Assembly: GCA_022823725.1 (NCBI GenBank)
Contig: JAJEHL010000007.1
Span: forward strand, 24,434 to 88,433
DNA length: 64,000 nt
Direction: 5' to 3'
From: Candidatus Latescibacterota bacterium
GTDB taxonomy: Bacteria > Latescibacterota > UBA2968
How positions within the stretch are numbered: the stretch's first letter is position 1; every line of letters starts with the position of its first letter. The translations under genes and the position numbers were made by a program. The notes under the pieces were generated by a model. It searched no databases and was not told the origin of the DNA. It saw only the letters and a program-made list of their open reading frames with translations. This document shows positions 48,298 to 56,422 of this stretch, piece by piece.

Positions 48298-49491
48298 TCA
48301 GACTGCGTCAAGTGCCCGTCCAATATCGGCAATAATATCCTCGGCATCTTCAATGCCCACGGCATAGCGCACCAACTCATCGGCAATGCCAATTGCCAAT
48401 CGGTCTTCGCGTGCCAATTCGTAATACGAAATAGATGCGGGATGCGAAACAAGACTCTCCACACCTCCCAGGCTGGCCCCTATACACGGAATTCGCAAGC
48501 GATCGATAAAACTCAGCGTACCTGCCTCATCAGCATCTAAATCAAAACTCACCAGGCCACCAAATCCACGCATCTGCGCTTTGGCAACACCGTGGTGTGG
48601 ATGGCTTTCCAAACCGGGATAATACACGCGCTTTACCCGATCGTGCTTTTCCAAAAACCGCGCTAACATTAGCGCCGTTTCATTTTGTTTACCCATTCGC
48701 AGTGGAAAAGTCTTGATCCCCCGGATCAGCAAATAAGCACAATGCGGATCAATCACCCCTCCCAAAATACCTCGATAGTCTCGAATCGCACCCACCAGAG
48801 GCGCGTTGCCCAGCACAGCACCAGCCATCAAATCGTTGTGTCCACCCAAATACTTGGTCGCCGAATGAATAACCAGATCGACGCCAAATTCGAGCGGGCG
48901 CTGGTTTAAGGGCGTGGCAAACGTGCTGTCGATAATTGTCTTGACCCGATGCCTTTTTCCAATGTCAACCAGCTTTTCCAGATCGATCACATTGAGATGT
49001 GGATTTGTCGGAGATTCAGAAATAATCACGCGCGTATTATCCTGGATTGCGCCTTCCAATTCGGCGTAATCACCCGCGTGAACAAATGTGGTTTCAATGC
49101 TAAATTTTTTTAACACCATCTGGCAAAATTGCGCTGTTTTGCGATAGCAATCATCCATAATCACCGCGTGGTGCCCGGTTGAGAGCATGCCCAGCAGCGT
49201 GGTTGTTACAGCACTCATACCCGAGGAAAATAAAATGGCGGCCTCTGCGCCTTCCAATTCTGCCAGCTTGGATTCTGCTGCATGCTGTGTTGGATTGCCA
49301 TAGCGTCCGTAGTCAATCTGTGGGTTTTTGCCCGCCACGAATGCCTTAACCGCATGTGTATCTTCAAATACATAAGTCGATGTTTGCGCAATGGGCACTG
49401 TCAGAGAATTTCCCCAGTGTCCCCTTTCTTCACCTGCATGTACAGCCCGTGTCCCCGAACAGGGCCCGTGCGTTTCGCACTTTTCAGACAT
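48298..49491 (-). CDS. PLP-dependent trans-sulfuration enzyme (cystathionine gamma-synthase/lyase family)
   Basis: 397 residues of the Cys/Met metabolism PLP family. The PLP lysine is K213 in SATKYLGGHNDLM; YGRYGNPTQHAAE and SSGMSAVTTTLLGML are the other family signatures. Family members act as cystathionine gamma-synthase, beta-lyase, gamma-lyase or O-acetylhomoserine sulfhydrylase, and sequence alone does not separate them here. A SAM-II riboswitch in the leader points to methionine biosynthesis, so a MetB, MetC or MetY role is favoured over catabolism. The ATG at 49491 has GGAG seven bases upstream; that site follows the second leader terminator. Tetrameric and cytoplasmic in the family. 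Confidence 0.92.
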   Translation of the reverse strand: MSEKCETHGPCSGTRAVHAGEERGHWGNSLTVPIAQTSTYVFEDTHAVKAFVAGKNPQIDYGRYGNPTQHAAESKLAELEGAEAAILFSSGMSAVTTTLLGMLSTGHHAVIMDDCYRKTAQFCQMVLKKFSIETTFVHAGDYAELEGAIQDNTRVIISESPTNPHLNVIDLEKLVDIGKRHRVKTIIDSTFATPLNQRPLEFGVDLVIHSATKYLGGHNDLMAGAVLGNAPLVGAIRDYRGILGGVIDPHCAYLLIRGIKTFPLRMGKQNETALMLARFLEKHDRVKRVYYPGLESHPHHGVAKAQMRGFGGLVSFDLDADEAGTLSFIDRLRIPCIGASLGGVESLVSHPASISYYELAREDRLAIGIADELVRYAVGIEDAEDIIADIGRALDAV

Positions 49492-49502
49492 GCGCCATCT
49501 CC

Positions 49503-49531
49503 AAAAAAAGCGGAGCCACAAAAGCCCCGCG
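49503..49531 (-). terminator. Second leader terminator next to the ribosome-binding site
   Basis: Minus strand GCGGGGC-TTTTGTG-GCTCCGC (one G-T pair) followed by seven T and then the GGAG of the trans-sulfuration gene. It follows the first terminator by about ten bases, giving a tandem pair. Confidence 0.65.
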
Positions 49532-49540
49532 CAGTACGCA

Positions 49541-49568
49541 AAAAAACCGGACTAAAAAGCCCGGTTTT
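49541..49568 (-). terminator. Leader terminator controlled by the SAM-II riboswitch
   Basis: Minus strand AAAACCGG ... CCGGTTTTTTT. Its loop contains CTTTTTAG, the exact complement of CTAAAAAG at the 3' end of the aptamer, so pairing of the two would break the terminator. Likely an off-switch when SAM is bound. Confidence 0.75.
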
Positions 49569-49576
49569 GGGAATAA

Positions 49577-49630
49577 CTTTTTAGCGACTTGTTTAAAGTG
49601 GCTGCAATATGCCGCAAATCACCACTCGCC
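49577..49630 (-). promoter_or_regulatory. SAM-II riboswitch aptamer
   Basis: The minus-strand RNA closely matches the SAM-II consensus: P1 AGUGG/CCACU (49622-49626 with 49597-49601), UGAUUU after the first strand, AUUGCAG before the second, UUAAA after it, and the final GCUAAAAAG. GCGGC and GUCGC can form the pseudoknot stem. It begins about ten bases after the predicted transcription start. SAM-II riboswitches bind S-adenosylmethionine and repress methionine genes. Matched from memory of the motif, not by a covariance search. Confidence 0.8.
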
Positions 49631-49646
49631 ATAGCTGTATTTTGGG

Positions 49647-49675
49647 AATGTAACCAAAACCCTCAACCCTGTCAA
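49647..49675 (-). promoter_or_regulatory. Promoter of the SAM-II-controlled gene
   Basis: Minus strand TTGACA, 17-base spacer, TACATT. It places the transcription start near 49640, just before the aptamer. Confidence 0.7.
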
Positions 49676-49723
49676 CCTCCGCATTGAGCATCTAATTTTA
49701 TCTGCGCCCATCCCTGCTTACAC

Positions 49724-49770
49724 CCGCAGAGCCTGCCCCGTAGTGTTTTATACGGGGGACATGCCTGCGG
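49724..49770. repeat. Long imperfect inverted repeat after threonine synthase
   Basis: CCGCAGAGCCTGCCCCGTA and TACGGGGGACATGCCTGCGG face each other across GTGTTTTA. There is no T-run, so it is more like an intergenic palindromic element than a standard terminator; it may still protect or end the thrC message. Confidence 0.55.
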
Positions 49771-49781
49771 ATACCTGTCAA

Positions 49782-51131
49782 CTATCGGTTGGCTTCAATC
49801 CGGTCGAGAATCGCCTTTTTTACTGCATCGATTTCAGGGGGCAACACAACGGGTTCATTGCGGTAATGCGGGCTTACCCCCCATTCCTGTAACTGATCCC
49901 GATGATATCCGAGCTTAAACTCGCTAAACTTCAACCCGTGAGCCGTTGAAATCACGATCACGCGATCGCTTTTCTGAATTACGCCCCTTTCAATCAACTT
50001 GAACAATGCCGCGAAAGCCACCCCGGTGTGCGGGCATGCAAACAAGCCCGTACGGTCGGCACGCGCAGCCGCATCGGCCAATTCTTCTTCGCTGGCTTGT
50101 TCTACGACACCGCCGAATATTTTGAGCGTTTGAATCGCTTTTTCCCGACTCACCGGATTGCCGATCTGGATCGCACTGGCCAATGTCGGCTGTGCCTGAA
50201 TCGGTTCAAAACGATCAAAATTCTTTTCAAAACTTCGATAGAGCGGATTGGCCCTATCGGCCTGTGCAACCGCAATGCGCGGCAGTCGGTCAATTAGCCC
50301 AAGGGCCTCCATTTCGAGAAAGCCTTTGCCCAGCGCACTCACATTGCCCAGATTTCCGCCGGGAATCACAATCCAATCGGGCACTTCCCAATCAAATTGC
50401 TGTACCAACTCGATGCTGATTGTTTTTTGCCCCTCCACCCGCAGTGAATTCATCGAATTGGCCAAATAGATATTTTCCTCGTGGCAAATCTCCTGCACGA
50501 GCCTCATACATCCATCAAAGTCGGTCTCCAAACTCAGCACCAGCGCACCATTGGCCAGGGGCTGCAAAAGTTGTGCAGTCGAGATTTTGTCCCTCGGCAA
50601 AAAAACCACCGATTGTATGCCCGCCGCTGCACAATACGCAGCCAATGCCGCCGAGGTGTCCCCGGTAGATGCACACGCAACCGCCGGAATATGCGCCCCC
50701 TCAAACAGCATCTGTTTCACCATGGATACCAGCACGGTCATGCCCAAATCTTTGAACGATCCCGTATGGCTATTGCCGCATTGCTTAACCCACAAATCGT
50801 CAACGCCAATTTCTCGGCCCAAACGCTCGGCCCAAAACAGATTGCTACCCCCTTCGTACATCGACACCACATTGTCTTCGTGAACCACGGGGCAGACCAG
50901 TTCTTTTTTTCCCCATACAGAACTGCCATAAGGCCATTTCGTCGTCATATAACGCTTATCAAATAACCCGCGCCAATAACTGCCCGGCTTGCGTTTGAGC
51001 ATCTCCATATCGTGCGCCACTTCGAGTAACCCCCCGCACTTTGGACATGCGTAAATCACATCCGTCAACGCATATCGCCCTTCGCATCCGTGAAAACACC
51101 GAAACCACGCATTGTAATTTGTATCGTTCAT
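49782..51131 (-). CDS. thrC: Threonine synthase
   Basis: 449 residues, PLP fold type II. It converts O-phosphohomoserine to threonine. An N-terminal zinc-ribbon-like part (CFHGCEGRY ... CPKCGG) precedes the catalytic domain; the PLP lysine is K127 in [12 protein letters not shown], the phosphate loop is [12 protein letters not shown], and [13 protein letters not shown] is conserved. It uses the same homoserine-derived branch point as the downstream SAM-II-controlled enzyme. No strong ribosome-binding site is seen before the ATG, which lies 21 bases after the vapC remnant. Confidence 0.95.
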   Translation of the reverse strand: MNDTNYNAWFRCFHGCEGRYALTDVIYACPKCGGLLEVAHDMEMLKRKPGSYWRGLFDKRYMTTKWPYGSSVWGKKELVCPVVHEDNVVSMYEGGSNLFWAERLGREIGVDDLWVKQCGNSHTGSFKDLGMTVLVSMVKQMLFEGAHIPAVACASTGDTSAALAAYCAAAGIQSVVFLPRDKISTAQLLQPLANGALVLSLETDFDGCMRLVQEICHEENIYLANSMNSLRVEGQKTISIELVQQFDWEVPDWIVIPGGNLGNVSALGKGFLEMEALGLIDRLPRIAVAQADRANPLYRSFEKNFDRFEPIQAQPTLASAIQIGNPVSREKAIQTLKIFGGVVEQASEEELADAAARADRTGLFACPHTGVAFAALFKLIERGVIQKSDRVIVISTAHGLKFSEFKLGYHRDQLQEWGVSPHYRNEPVVLPPEIDAVKKAILDRIEANR

Positions 51132-51151
51132 GTAGCAATAAAAACCTTGTT

Positions 51152-51208
51152 TCAGATTGGACCGCGATTACAACTCCGAATTATTGCAGAGGTGTCGGCC
51201 ACCATCAT
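51152..51208 (-). pseudogene. Truncated VapC/PIN toxin, first codons only
   Basis: 18 codons starting with an ATG that overlaps the antitoxin stop. The product begins MMVADTSAIIR, the first strand of a PIN domain with its catalytic Asp, then runs into unrelated codons and a stop. The rest of the toxin is gone; the thrC start lies just beyond. Confidence 0.65.
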
Positions 51209-51504
51209 TTCGGAAGCCCTTGATCATCGTATAGCTCATCCTGCCAGACTTTGGACGGCGGATTATTTTCGTCGTATTTGTCAGGGTTTTCTTCACGCCA
51301 GCGGCGTCCGGCTGCACTTAAAAGCTCATACTCCTCCGCTATTTCCTCTGGCGTCATCTTTCGGCACTCTGGAGCCGTTTGGGCTTCCAGGTCGTCCAGT
51401 GCCTTATGAAGCACCAACTCTACAGCGTCCGGCCCAGCGAATCCCAGCCGCCTGGCTAAATCGGCAATGCGCGTTTCTGTTTCCGGCTTGAGCATCGTAG
51501 CCAT
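51205..51504 (-). CDS. VapB-type antitoxin (orphan)
   Basis: 99 residues. LKPETETRIADLARRLGFAGPDAVELVLHKALDDL matches Rv0623-like/VapB antitoxins, where the N-terminal part binds DNA and the acidic C-terminal half (NPDKYDENNPP) wraps the toxin. The ATG has AAGGAG six bases upstream. The stop overlaps the ATG of a toxin that has been deleted, so it is now an orphan. Its promoter shares about 30 of 39 bases with that of the Phd-type antitoxin at 59738-59995. Confidence 0.75.
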   Translation of the reverse strand: MATMLKPETETRIADLARRLGFAGPDAVELVLHKALDDLEAQTAPECRKMTPEEIAEEYELLSAAGRRWREENPDKYDENNPPSKVWQDELYDDQGLPK

Positions 51505-51539
51505 GTTGTTCTCCTTATCTCCATTTGAATTGCGCTTAA

Positions 51540-51578
51540 AAATAAAAAGTGTAGCAACAACGCCATTTTGTCAACCGT
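51540..51578 (-). promoter_or_regulatory. Promoter/operator of the VapB gene, shared with the Phd-VapC module
   Basis: Minus strand TTGACA, 17-base spacer, CACTTT, with GTTGTTGC in the spacer. About 30 of 39 bases match 60072-60110 although the antitoxins belong to different families. Confidence 0.5.
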
Positions 51579-51605
51579 ATTTCAAAATATCCCGGCATTT
51601 TGGAC

Positions 51606-51634
51606 TTGCTGCATACGTCATTTTGACGTATAAC
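51606..51634 (+). promoter_or_regulatory. Promoter with palindromic operator before the interrupted HTH antitoxin
   Basis: TTGCTG, 17-base spacer, TATAAC. A perfect palindrome TACGTCA-TTT-TGACGTA (51614-51630) covers the spacer and touches the -10 box, as expected for an autorepressor such as HigA. It lies divergent to the VapB promoter. Confidence 0.5.
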
Positions 51635-51684
51635 TTAAAAATGGAAAGAGTCCTATTTGATTCAAGTTGAGGAGATCAATAAAC

Positions 51685-52092
51685 ATGACTACTAAAGAAC
51701 AATATGGAACTTCTGAACTGGAGAAGGGCTTTGGACAGTTGACATTTGGAAATGCTCTGGCGAGCTATCGAAGGGGAAAATAAAAAAGCCAGAGAGCGTT
51801 TGCTGGTTTTTTGGGCATTTCACCTCAAAGCCTTTGTGACATAGAAAAAGAAAGAAGGATTCCAAGCCCCAGTAGAGCAGCCAAAATTGCCAGACAGCTC
51901 GGCGAGCCAGAAAGCTTCTGGGTACAGCTTGCGTTACAGGATATGCTTCGAAAAGAAAATTTGAACCTCGTTGTTTCCATACTCGCGGAAGACTATCTGG
52001 ATCAAGAGGCGAAACAAGGTAAACGTGCGGATTTCGAAAAAGTCTTAAAGACCGTGCCACACGTCGAACCAGCAGAACATGATCGAGTTTAA
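51685..52092 (+). pseudogene. HigA-like HTH antitoxin interrupted by an in-frame stop
   Basis: The frame starts at an ATG with GAGGAG upstream and reads on to a TAA at 51781, after ALASYRRGK. In the same frame it continues as SQRAFAGFLGISPQSLCDIEKERR and PSPSRAAKIARQLGE, an XRE helix-turn-helix of the HigA type, up to 52092 (about 135 codons in all). The stop falls at the beginning of the HTH. A reduced protein from the downstream TTG is possible but would lack the first helix. No HigB toxin gene is next to it. A sequencing error at the A-run cannot be excluded. Confidence 0.65.
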
Positions 52093-52310
52093 ATATATAG
52101 GTCACCCAATTCACGCTCTATCAATTCACGTTTATCAGAATATTTATTTTTCATTATCTGAATGATTCGACCACTTCGGACATGTTCAATAAACTCTTGA
52201 GTGGAAATCCCTAACCCTCTTGTACATTGGGCTGAAACAGTATTATAATTGACCTTCAGTTTTTCAGCTACTGTGCGGAAAACCTCCTTATGACTTTTAC
52301 CATTTCTCAT
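52089..52310 (-). CDS. Small helical protein downstream of the helicase
   Basis: 73 residues, not recognised. It contains KEVFRTVAEKLKVNYNTVSAQCTRGLGI, which resembles a helix-turn-helix, and a charged helical tail. The ATG lies three bases after the helicase stop, so the two are probably translated from one message. Its end overlaps the end of the interrupted HTH gene on the other strand by four bases. It may be a DNA-binding accessory of the helicase. Confidence 0.55.
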   Translation of the reverse strand: MRNGKSHKEVFRTVAEKLKVNYNTVSAQCTRGLGISTQEFIEHVRSGRIIQIMKNKYSDKRELIERELGDLYI

Positions 52311-52313
52311 CAG

Positions 52314-54224
52314 TTAAATAACTGGTATGAGGTAATCCTGAACATTTTCGAACCCTTTTCTACCCTGTTTTGGTCCATTATCCCCGTCTTTTTTATTCTT
52401 TTCGTCACTGCCGCCATTGTCAACAGGTAATAGGTCAGCAGCTTGTGCTTCGCACTGCAACAGATACATTACTTTGTTGCGTGCGCTGTTGAAGATCAAC
52501 CGCTTGTCAATCGGCCGATTTTTCAGTTCAGCCAACTCGTTTTTCCAGCCGGACAGTTCTGACTTGAGAGTAATTTCCCAATTGCCAAACATACGCCACT
52601 TTTGGAGATTGCCAATTGGACGTTTGTCAATAGGAAGATCTTCAAGATAACTTTCAAATAGGCGTTCCAACTCAACTTCATTAGACAATTCCGTCTCGCG
52701 CTGTTCAATGAGCCTACACAGTTCATCGCGTCGCTCATCGGCAGCACCCATAACGCTCTGCCTTTCTGTTTCAAGCAACTCTTTGAGCAGACCAGACAGG
52801 CGGTTGGCAAGGTCATCTTTAATCGGGGTGTATTCACTCACATCATCCTCCGGGTTAATATCAATCAATTCATCCAATGGTTTGGTAACAGGCAAATGCG
52901 CTTGTATATGAGCATCAATGTGACACAGGTCGCACACCAACTGATGAGCGTCGCCGCAGAAGTCCTCAAATCGCCAGCGTTTCCAAGCACGCCATTTGCC
53001 GCAACGGTCACAGTCTTTGCCGAAAGCATAGCCACAGTTCCGGCAATGATGACTGGCGGCCGGAGATACAGTTTCGCATTTTGGACACCAGACAACTGGT
53101 GCCTCACCTGAAAATTGCTCTGCACGCGGTTTTAGCGACCATTTTCGGCCTTTCTCGGGCAATCCGTGAGTCACTGAATTAGCGGCCAAATCCAGAATCA
53201 GACAATTGCCGTCTTTTGGGCGCAACCCCCTGCCGACCATTTGCAAGTACAGAGCAAGGCTCATCGTAGGCCGGGCAATTGCGATGCAGGATGCGTCGGG
53301 CAGGTCAAATCCCTCGGTCGCGACGATTACATTGACCAGAACTTTGATAGTACCATCTCTGAAACCGTTTATCGCTTTATCCCGTTCCTCGCGCTTGCTA
53401 TCGCTGAGAATAACCATAGCCGGTATGCCAGCATCGTTAAACACAGCGGTCAGGTTATGGGCGTGATCCACAGAAACGGCATAGGCGATGGTTGGTCGAT
53501 CTGCTGCGTGCCTTTGCCAGAACGCCAGTACCCCCGCCGTCATGACATTTGGCCGGTTCTGATTGGCCCGTTCAATGCCCGACTCAGTGTAATCTCCTGT
53601 ACGGTCAACCTCGCCACCGATGATGCGTTGTTCCCGGGGTGGTAGCAGTGTTTGGGCACCGCACAGCCACTTATCGCCCTGCAAATCGGCGACTTGCGGC
53701 CCGCAGCGCAACGTGTCAAATAGGTGGTCAAATCCCTCTTCTTTCGACAATCGCCATGGTGTAGCGGTCATACCTAAGATGCGACCAGGCCACTGTTTCA
53801 TCGCCCGTTCCCAACCCTCAGCGGCAGCGTGATGCGCTTCGTCAATCACGATCAGGTCCTCGGCATTATACCTGTTCCAAACTTCCCTTTTAGCGGTGCG
53901 CCGCCCCACGGTCTGAGCCATCAAAATGACTACACCCTGACTCATTGCCGGTGCATCAGTTCCCGGCGTCCAGTTCACGTTTGTCACTGCTGAAATATGG
54001 GCATCGGTCAGCATCTCACAAGTCTGATCGGCCAATTCCTTGCGATGCGTGAGCCAAACAGCCTTGCGCCCGCCCGTGAGCCAGCCAGCCAACAGTGCCC
54101 CAGCGATAATCGTCTTGCCACCGCCGGTAGGCAACTGCATCATCACCCGCGCTTTGGCATTCGAGTTCAAAACGGTCTGTACCTGTTGCAATAAATCTTG
54201 CTGGTATGAACGCAGTTTAACCAT
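52314..54224 (-). CDS. Superfamily II DEAD/DEAH-box helicase with zinc ribbons
   Basis: 636 residues. Walker A is PTGGGKT (32-38), the DEAH box is IDEAHH (127-132), motif III is MTATPWR (about 152-158), and motif VI QMVGRGLRP lies near 330-338, so the ATPase looks intact. From about 385 to 450 there are several Cys-x2-Cys pairs (WCPKC, HCRNCG, CDRCGKW, CDLC), likely zinc ribbons for nucleic-acid binding; a coiled, charged C-terminal part follows. The helicase core is of the kind found in restriction and anti-phage systems, but no nuclease or methylase partner is next to it. The start has a clear ATG. Confidence 0.87.
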   Translation of the reverse strand: MVKLRSYQQDLLQQVQTVLNSNAKARVMMQLPTGGGKTIIAGALLAGWLTGGRKAVWLTHRKELADQTCEMLTDAHISAVTNVNWTPGTDAPAMSQGVVILMAQTVGRRTAKREVWNRYNAEDLIVIDEAHHAAAEGWERAMKQWPGRILGMTATPWRLSKEEGFDHLFDTLRCGPQVADLQGDKWLCGAQTLLPPREQRIIGGEVDRTGDYTESGIERANQNRPNVMTAGVLAFWQRHAADRPTIAYAVSVDHAHNLTAVFNDAGIPAMVILSDSKREERDKAINGFRDGTIKVLVNVIVATEGFDLPDASCIAIARPTMSLALYLQMVGRGLRPKDGNCLILDLAANSVTHGLPEKGRKWSLKPRAEQFSGEAPVVWCPKCETVSPAASHHCRNCGYAFGKDCDRCGKWRAWKRWRFEDFCGDAHQLVCDLCHIDAHIQAHLPVTKPLDELIDINPEDDVSEYTPIKDDLANRLSGLLKELLETERQSVMGAADERRDELCRLIEQRETELSNEVELERLFESYLEDLPIDKRPIGNLQKWRMFGNWEITLKSELSGWKNELAELKNRPIDKRLIFNSARNKVMYLLQCEAQAADLLPVDNGGSDEKNKKDGDNGPKQGRKGFENVQDYLIPVI

Positions 54225-54291
54225 AACGGTCTAAAACACCTCCGATCTAACGTTAGCAGGTGTACGGTAACACGTCGCCTGTAATCACTGA

Positions 54292-55008
54292 CTAATCACA
54301 TTGTAGGACATCAGTGAGTTCCCGCCAAAACCGTACCAGTTGATCACGATAGTCTTTGACATCTTGGAGCGATACGTACAAATTATCGCCGAAAAGTGGC
54401 TGAAAAATCTGTGGATTGAGGACAGGTGGTAATCCTGAAAAACCTGAAAGATACGGGTTCTTGAACAGATATGACCGGATATTGCGAAGTTTATGAGACG
54501 AGGGTCCCTCGGCGTGTTTAACGGTGTTCGCTACCAAGCGCAACTCATCTATCTTTGACCAAGAAGCAAAATTCTTGATATCAATGCCATACTTCTTTAA
54601 TCGCCTCTCAAATACCGTCAGACTGAACTTGTTTGGATCATTTTCCTCGTCCAGATCCAAGACATTCTTTCGATGGAAGAACATGACTTGTTGCTCAAAA
54701 GCATGATATAGTGCTGCCGCGAACAAATTGAGCATTCCTTGACGAATGCCACACATCAATGTGTAATGCGCGATTCCAGCGTTTTCCGCTCTGTCTGCAA
54801 AATAAGATGGGTCTTCATTTCCCGTAGCGGGCATCGACATGAATCGTTCCCAGTCTTCTTCTACGATTCTATCTGACTCTGCTTCGATTTTCTTTTTTTC
54901 TAAATTCGGCAACAACCGCTTTTCGAGTGCATTGACGATTGCGTTGAGTTGTGGCACAAATTCAGTTTGCAATATGCTTATCCAGAAGGGATCCCAAACT
55001 TTTGTCAT
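54292..55008 (-). CDS. Uncharacterised protein with a HEPN-like helical motif
   Basis: 238 residues, no family recognised. Mostly helical; residues around 150-165 read ELRLVANTVKHAEGPS, similar to the N-x2-KH pattern seen in some HEPN-like proteins, but the R-x4-6-H ribonuclease signature is not met. The ATG at 55008 has GGGAG eight bases upstream. It lies 67 bases before the helicase gene on the same strand and after the WG-repeat gene, inside the accessory island, so a defence-related role is possible but not shown. Confidence 0.5.
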   Translation of the reverse strand: MTKVWDPFWISILQTEFVPQLNAIVNALEKRLLPNLEKKKIEAESDRIVEEDWERFMSMPATGNEDPSYFADRAENAGIAHYTLMCGIRQGMLNLFAAALYHAFEQQVMFFHRKNVLDLDEENDPNKFSLTVFERRLKKYGIDIKNFASWSKIDELRLVANTVKHAEGPSSHKLRNIRSYLFKNPYLSGFSGLPPVLNPQIFQPLFGDNLYVSLQDVKDYRDQLVRFWRELTDVLQCD

Positions 55009-55107
55009 GACACTATCTCCCTGGCTTGGTTTATGTCGTCTTTCTCGTTGGCAATTTGTTTCCAACGACGATGACTTAACCCGAACTGTGCTACAAACTG
55101 CAAAAAA

Positions 55108-56360
55108 TCATTTCTTAAAAGCCTCCATGTCGATATACCCCCACTTGCCATCAATTTCCACAGGAGCCAAGAAGACCTCGAAAAAACGACCAACGGAGTC
55201 AAATTGCGGCTTGATAACATATTCTCCCGTCTGATCGATATACCCCCACTTGCCTTCGATTTCTACTATAAAAAAGCCCTTAGAAAAATGGCGCACAGAG
55301 TCAAATTGTGGGTAAACAGAGTCAAATTGTGGCTTGATAACATATTCTCCTGTCTTGTCGATAACCCCCTTCTTCCCTTCAATTTCTACCACAGCCAAAC
55401 CCTCAGAGAAAAACATGGCAGAATCAAATTGTGGCTTGATAGCATAGTGTCCTGTCCTGTCGATATACCCCCACTTGTTCCCGATTTTCACATGCGCCAA
55501 ACCCTCAAAAAAAGACCAGACAGAGTCAAATTGTGGCTTGATAACATATTCTCCTGTCTTATCAATATATCCCCACTTGCCTCCAATTTTCACAGAAGCT
55601 AGACCCTCAGCAAAAGACCCGACACTGTCAAATTGCGGATTGATAATATAGTGTCCGGCCTTATCGATATATCCCCACCTCCCAGCAATTGGCCATTTCC
55701 CACCGATTCCCACCCCAGCTAAACCCTCAGAAAAACGGTCAACAGAATCAAATTGTGGCTTGATAACATATTCTCCCGTCTTGTCGATATACCCCACTTG
55801 CCCCCGTATGTTCCCGCCCTAGCCAAACCCTCAGAAAAAATCGGAATATTGTCAAATTGCGGATTGATAACATATTCTCCTGTCTTATCAATATACCCCC
55901 ACTTGTTCCTGTTTTTTACATTAGCCATGCCCTCCAAAAAAGGGCCAGCATCTTCAAATCGCGGATTGATAACATATTGCCCGGCCTTGTTGATATATCC
56001 CCACTTGCCCCCAATTTTCACACGCGCCAAGCCCTTAGAAAAATGGCGAACAGAATCAAATTGCGGATTGATAACATATTGCCCGGCCTTGTTGATATAT
56101 CCCCACCTCCCAACGATTTCCACCTCTGCCAAACCCTCAGAGAAAAACGTGGCAGAATCAAATTGTGGCTTGATAGCATAGTGTCCTGTCTTGTCGATAT
56201 ATCCCCACTTGCCTCCGATTTTCACATGCGCCAAGCCATCAGAAAAAGACTTGGCATCTTCAAATTGTGGCTCGATAACATATTGTACTTCGGCCTCCCC
56301 CGAAACGGAGCGAAAAAATAACAGGGTTGAGAATATCAGAATGTATAAAAGTCTGATCAT
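55108..56360 (-). pseudogene. Exported WG-repeat protein broken by a frameshift in a G-run
   Basis: The ATG at 56360 has GGAAGG seven bases upstream and starts a signal peptide (MIRLLYILIFSTLLFF). About five WG repeats of the form GKWGYIDKTGEYVIKPQFDS follow. At 55792-55795 the run that has five C (five G on the coding strand) in the other repeats has four, the frame is lost, and five to six more repeats continue in the next frame to 55108. Restored, it would be about 417 residues. The change may be real (phase variation or decay) or a sequencing error. A short internal duplication (QFDSVYPQFDSV) is also seen. WG repeats form surface or periplasmic interaction domains. Confidence 0.75.
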
Positions 56361-56422
56361 TGCCACACCTTCCTTTCTTGTTATTTTTACTGAAGTTTTT
56401 CCTGCGTCAAAACTGTATGGCA

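Noticed and set aside
48297..48464. Longer N-terminus for the DUF4013 membrane protein
   Set aside because: It would overlap the trans-sulfuration gene by 168 bases; the ATG two bases after that gene's stop fits the family.
55110..56290. Regularly spaced repeats that could suggest a CRISPR array
   Set aside because: The period is about 115-130 bases, repeats are imperfect and keep a coding frame for WG units; there are no cas genes.
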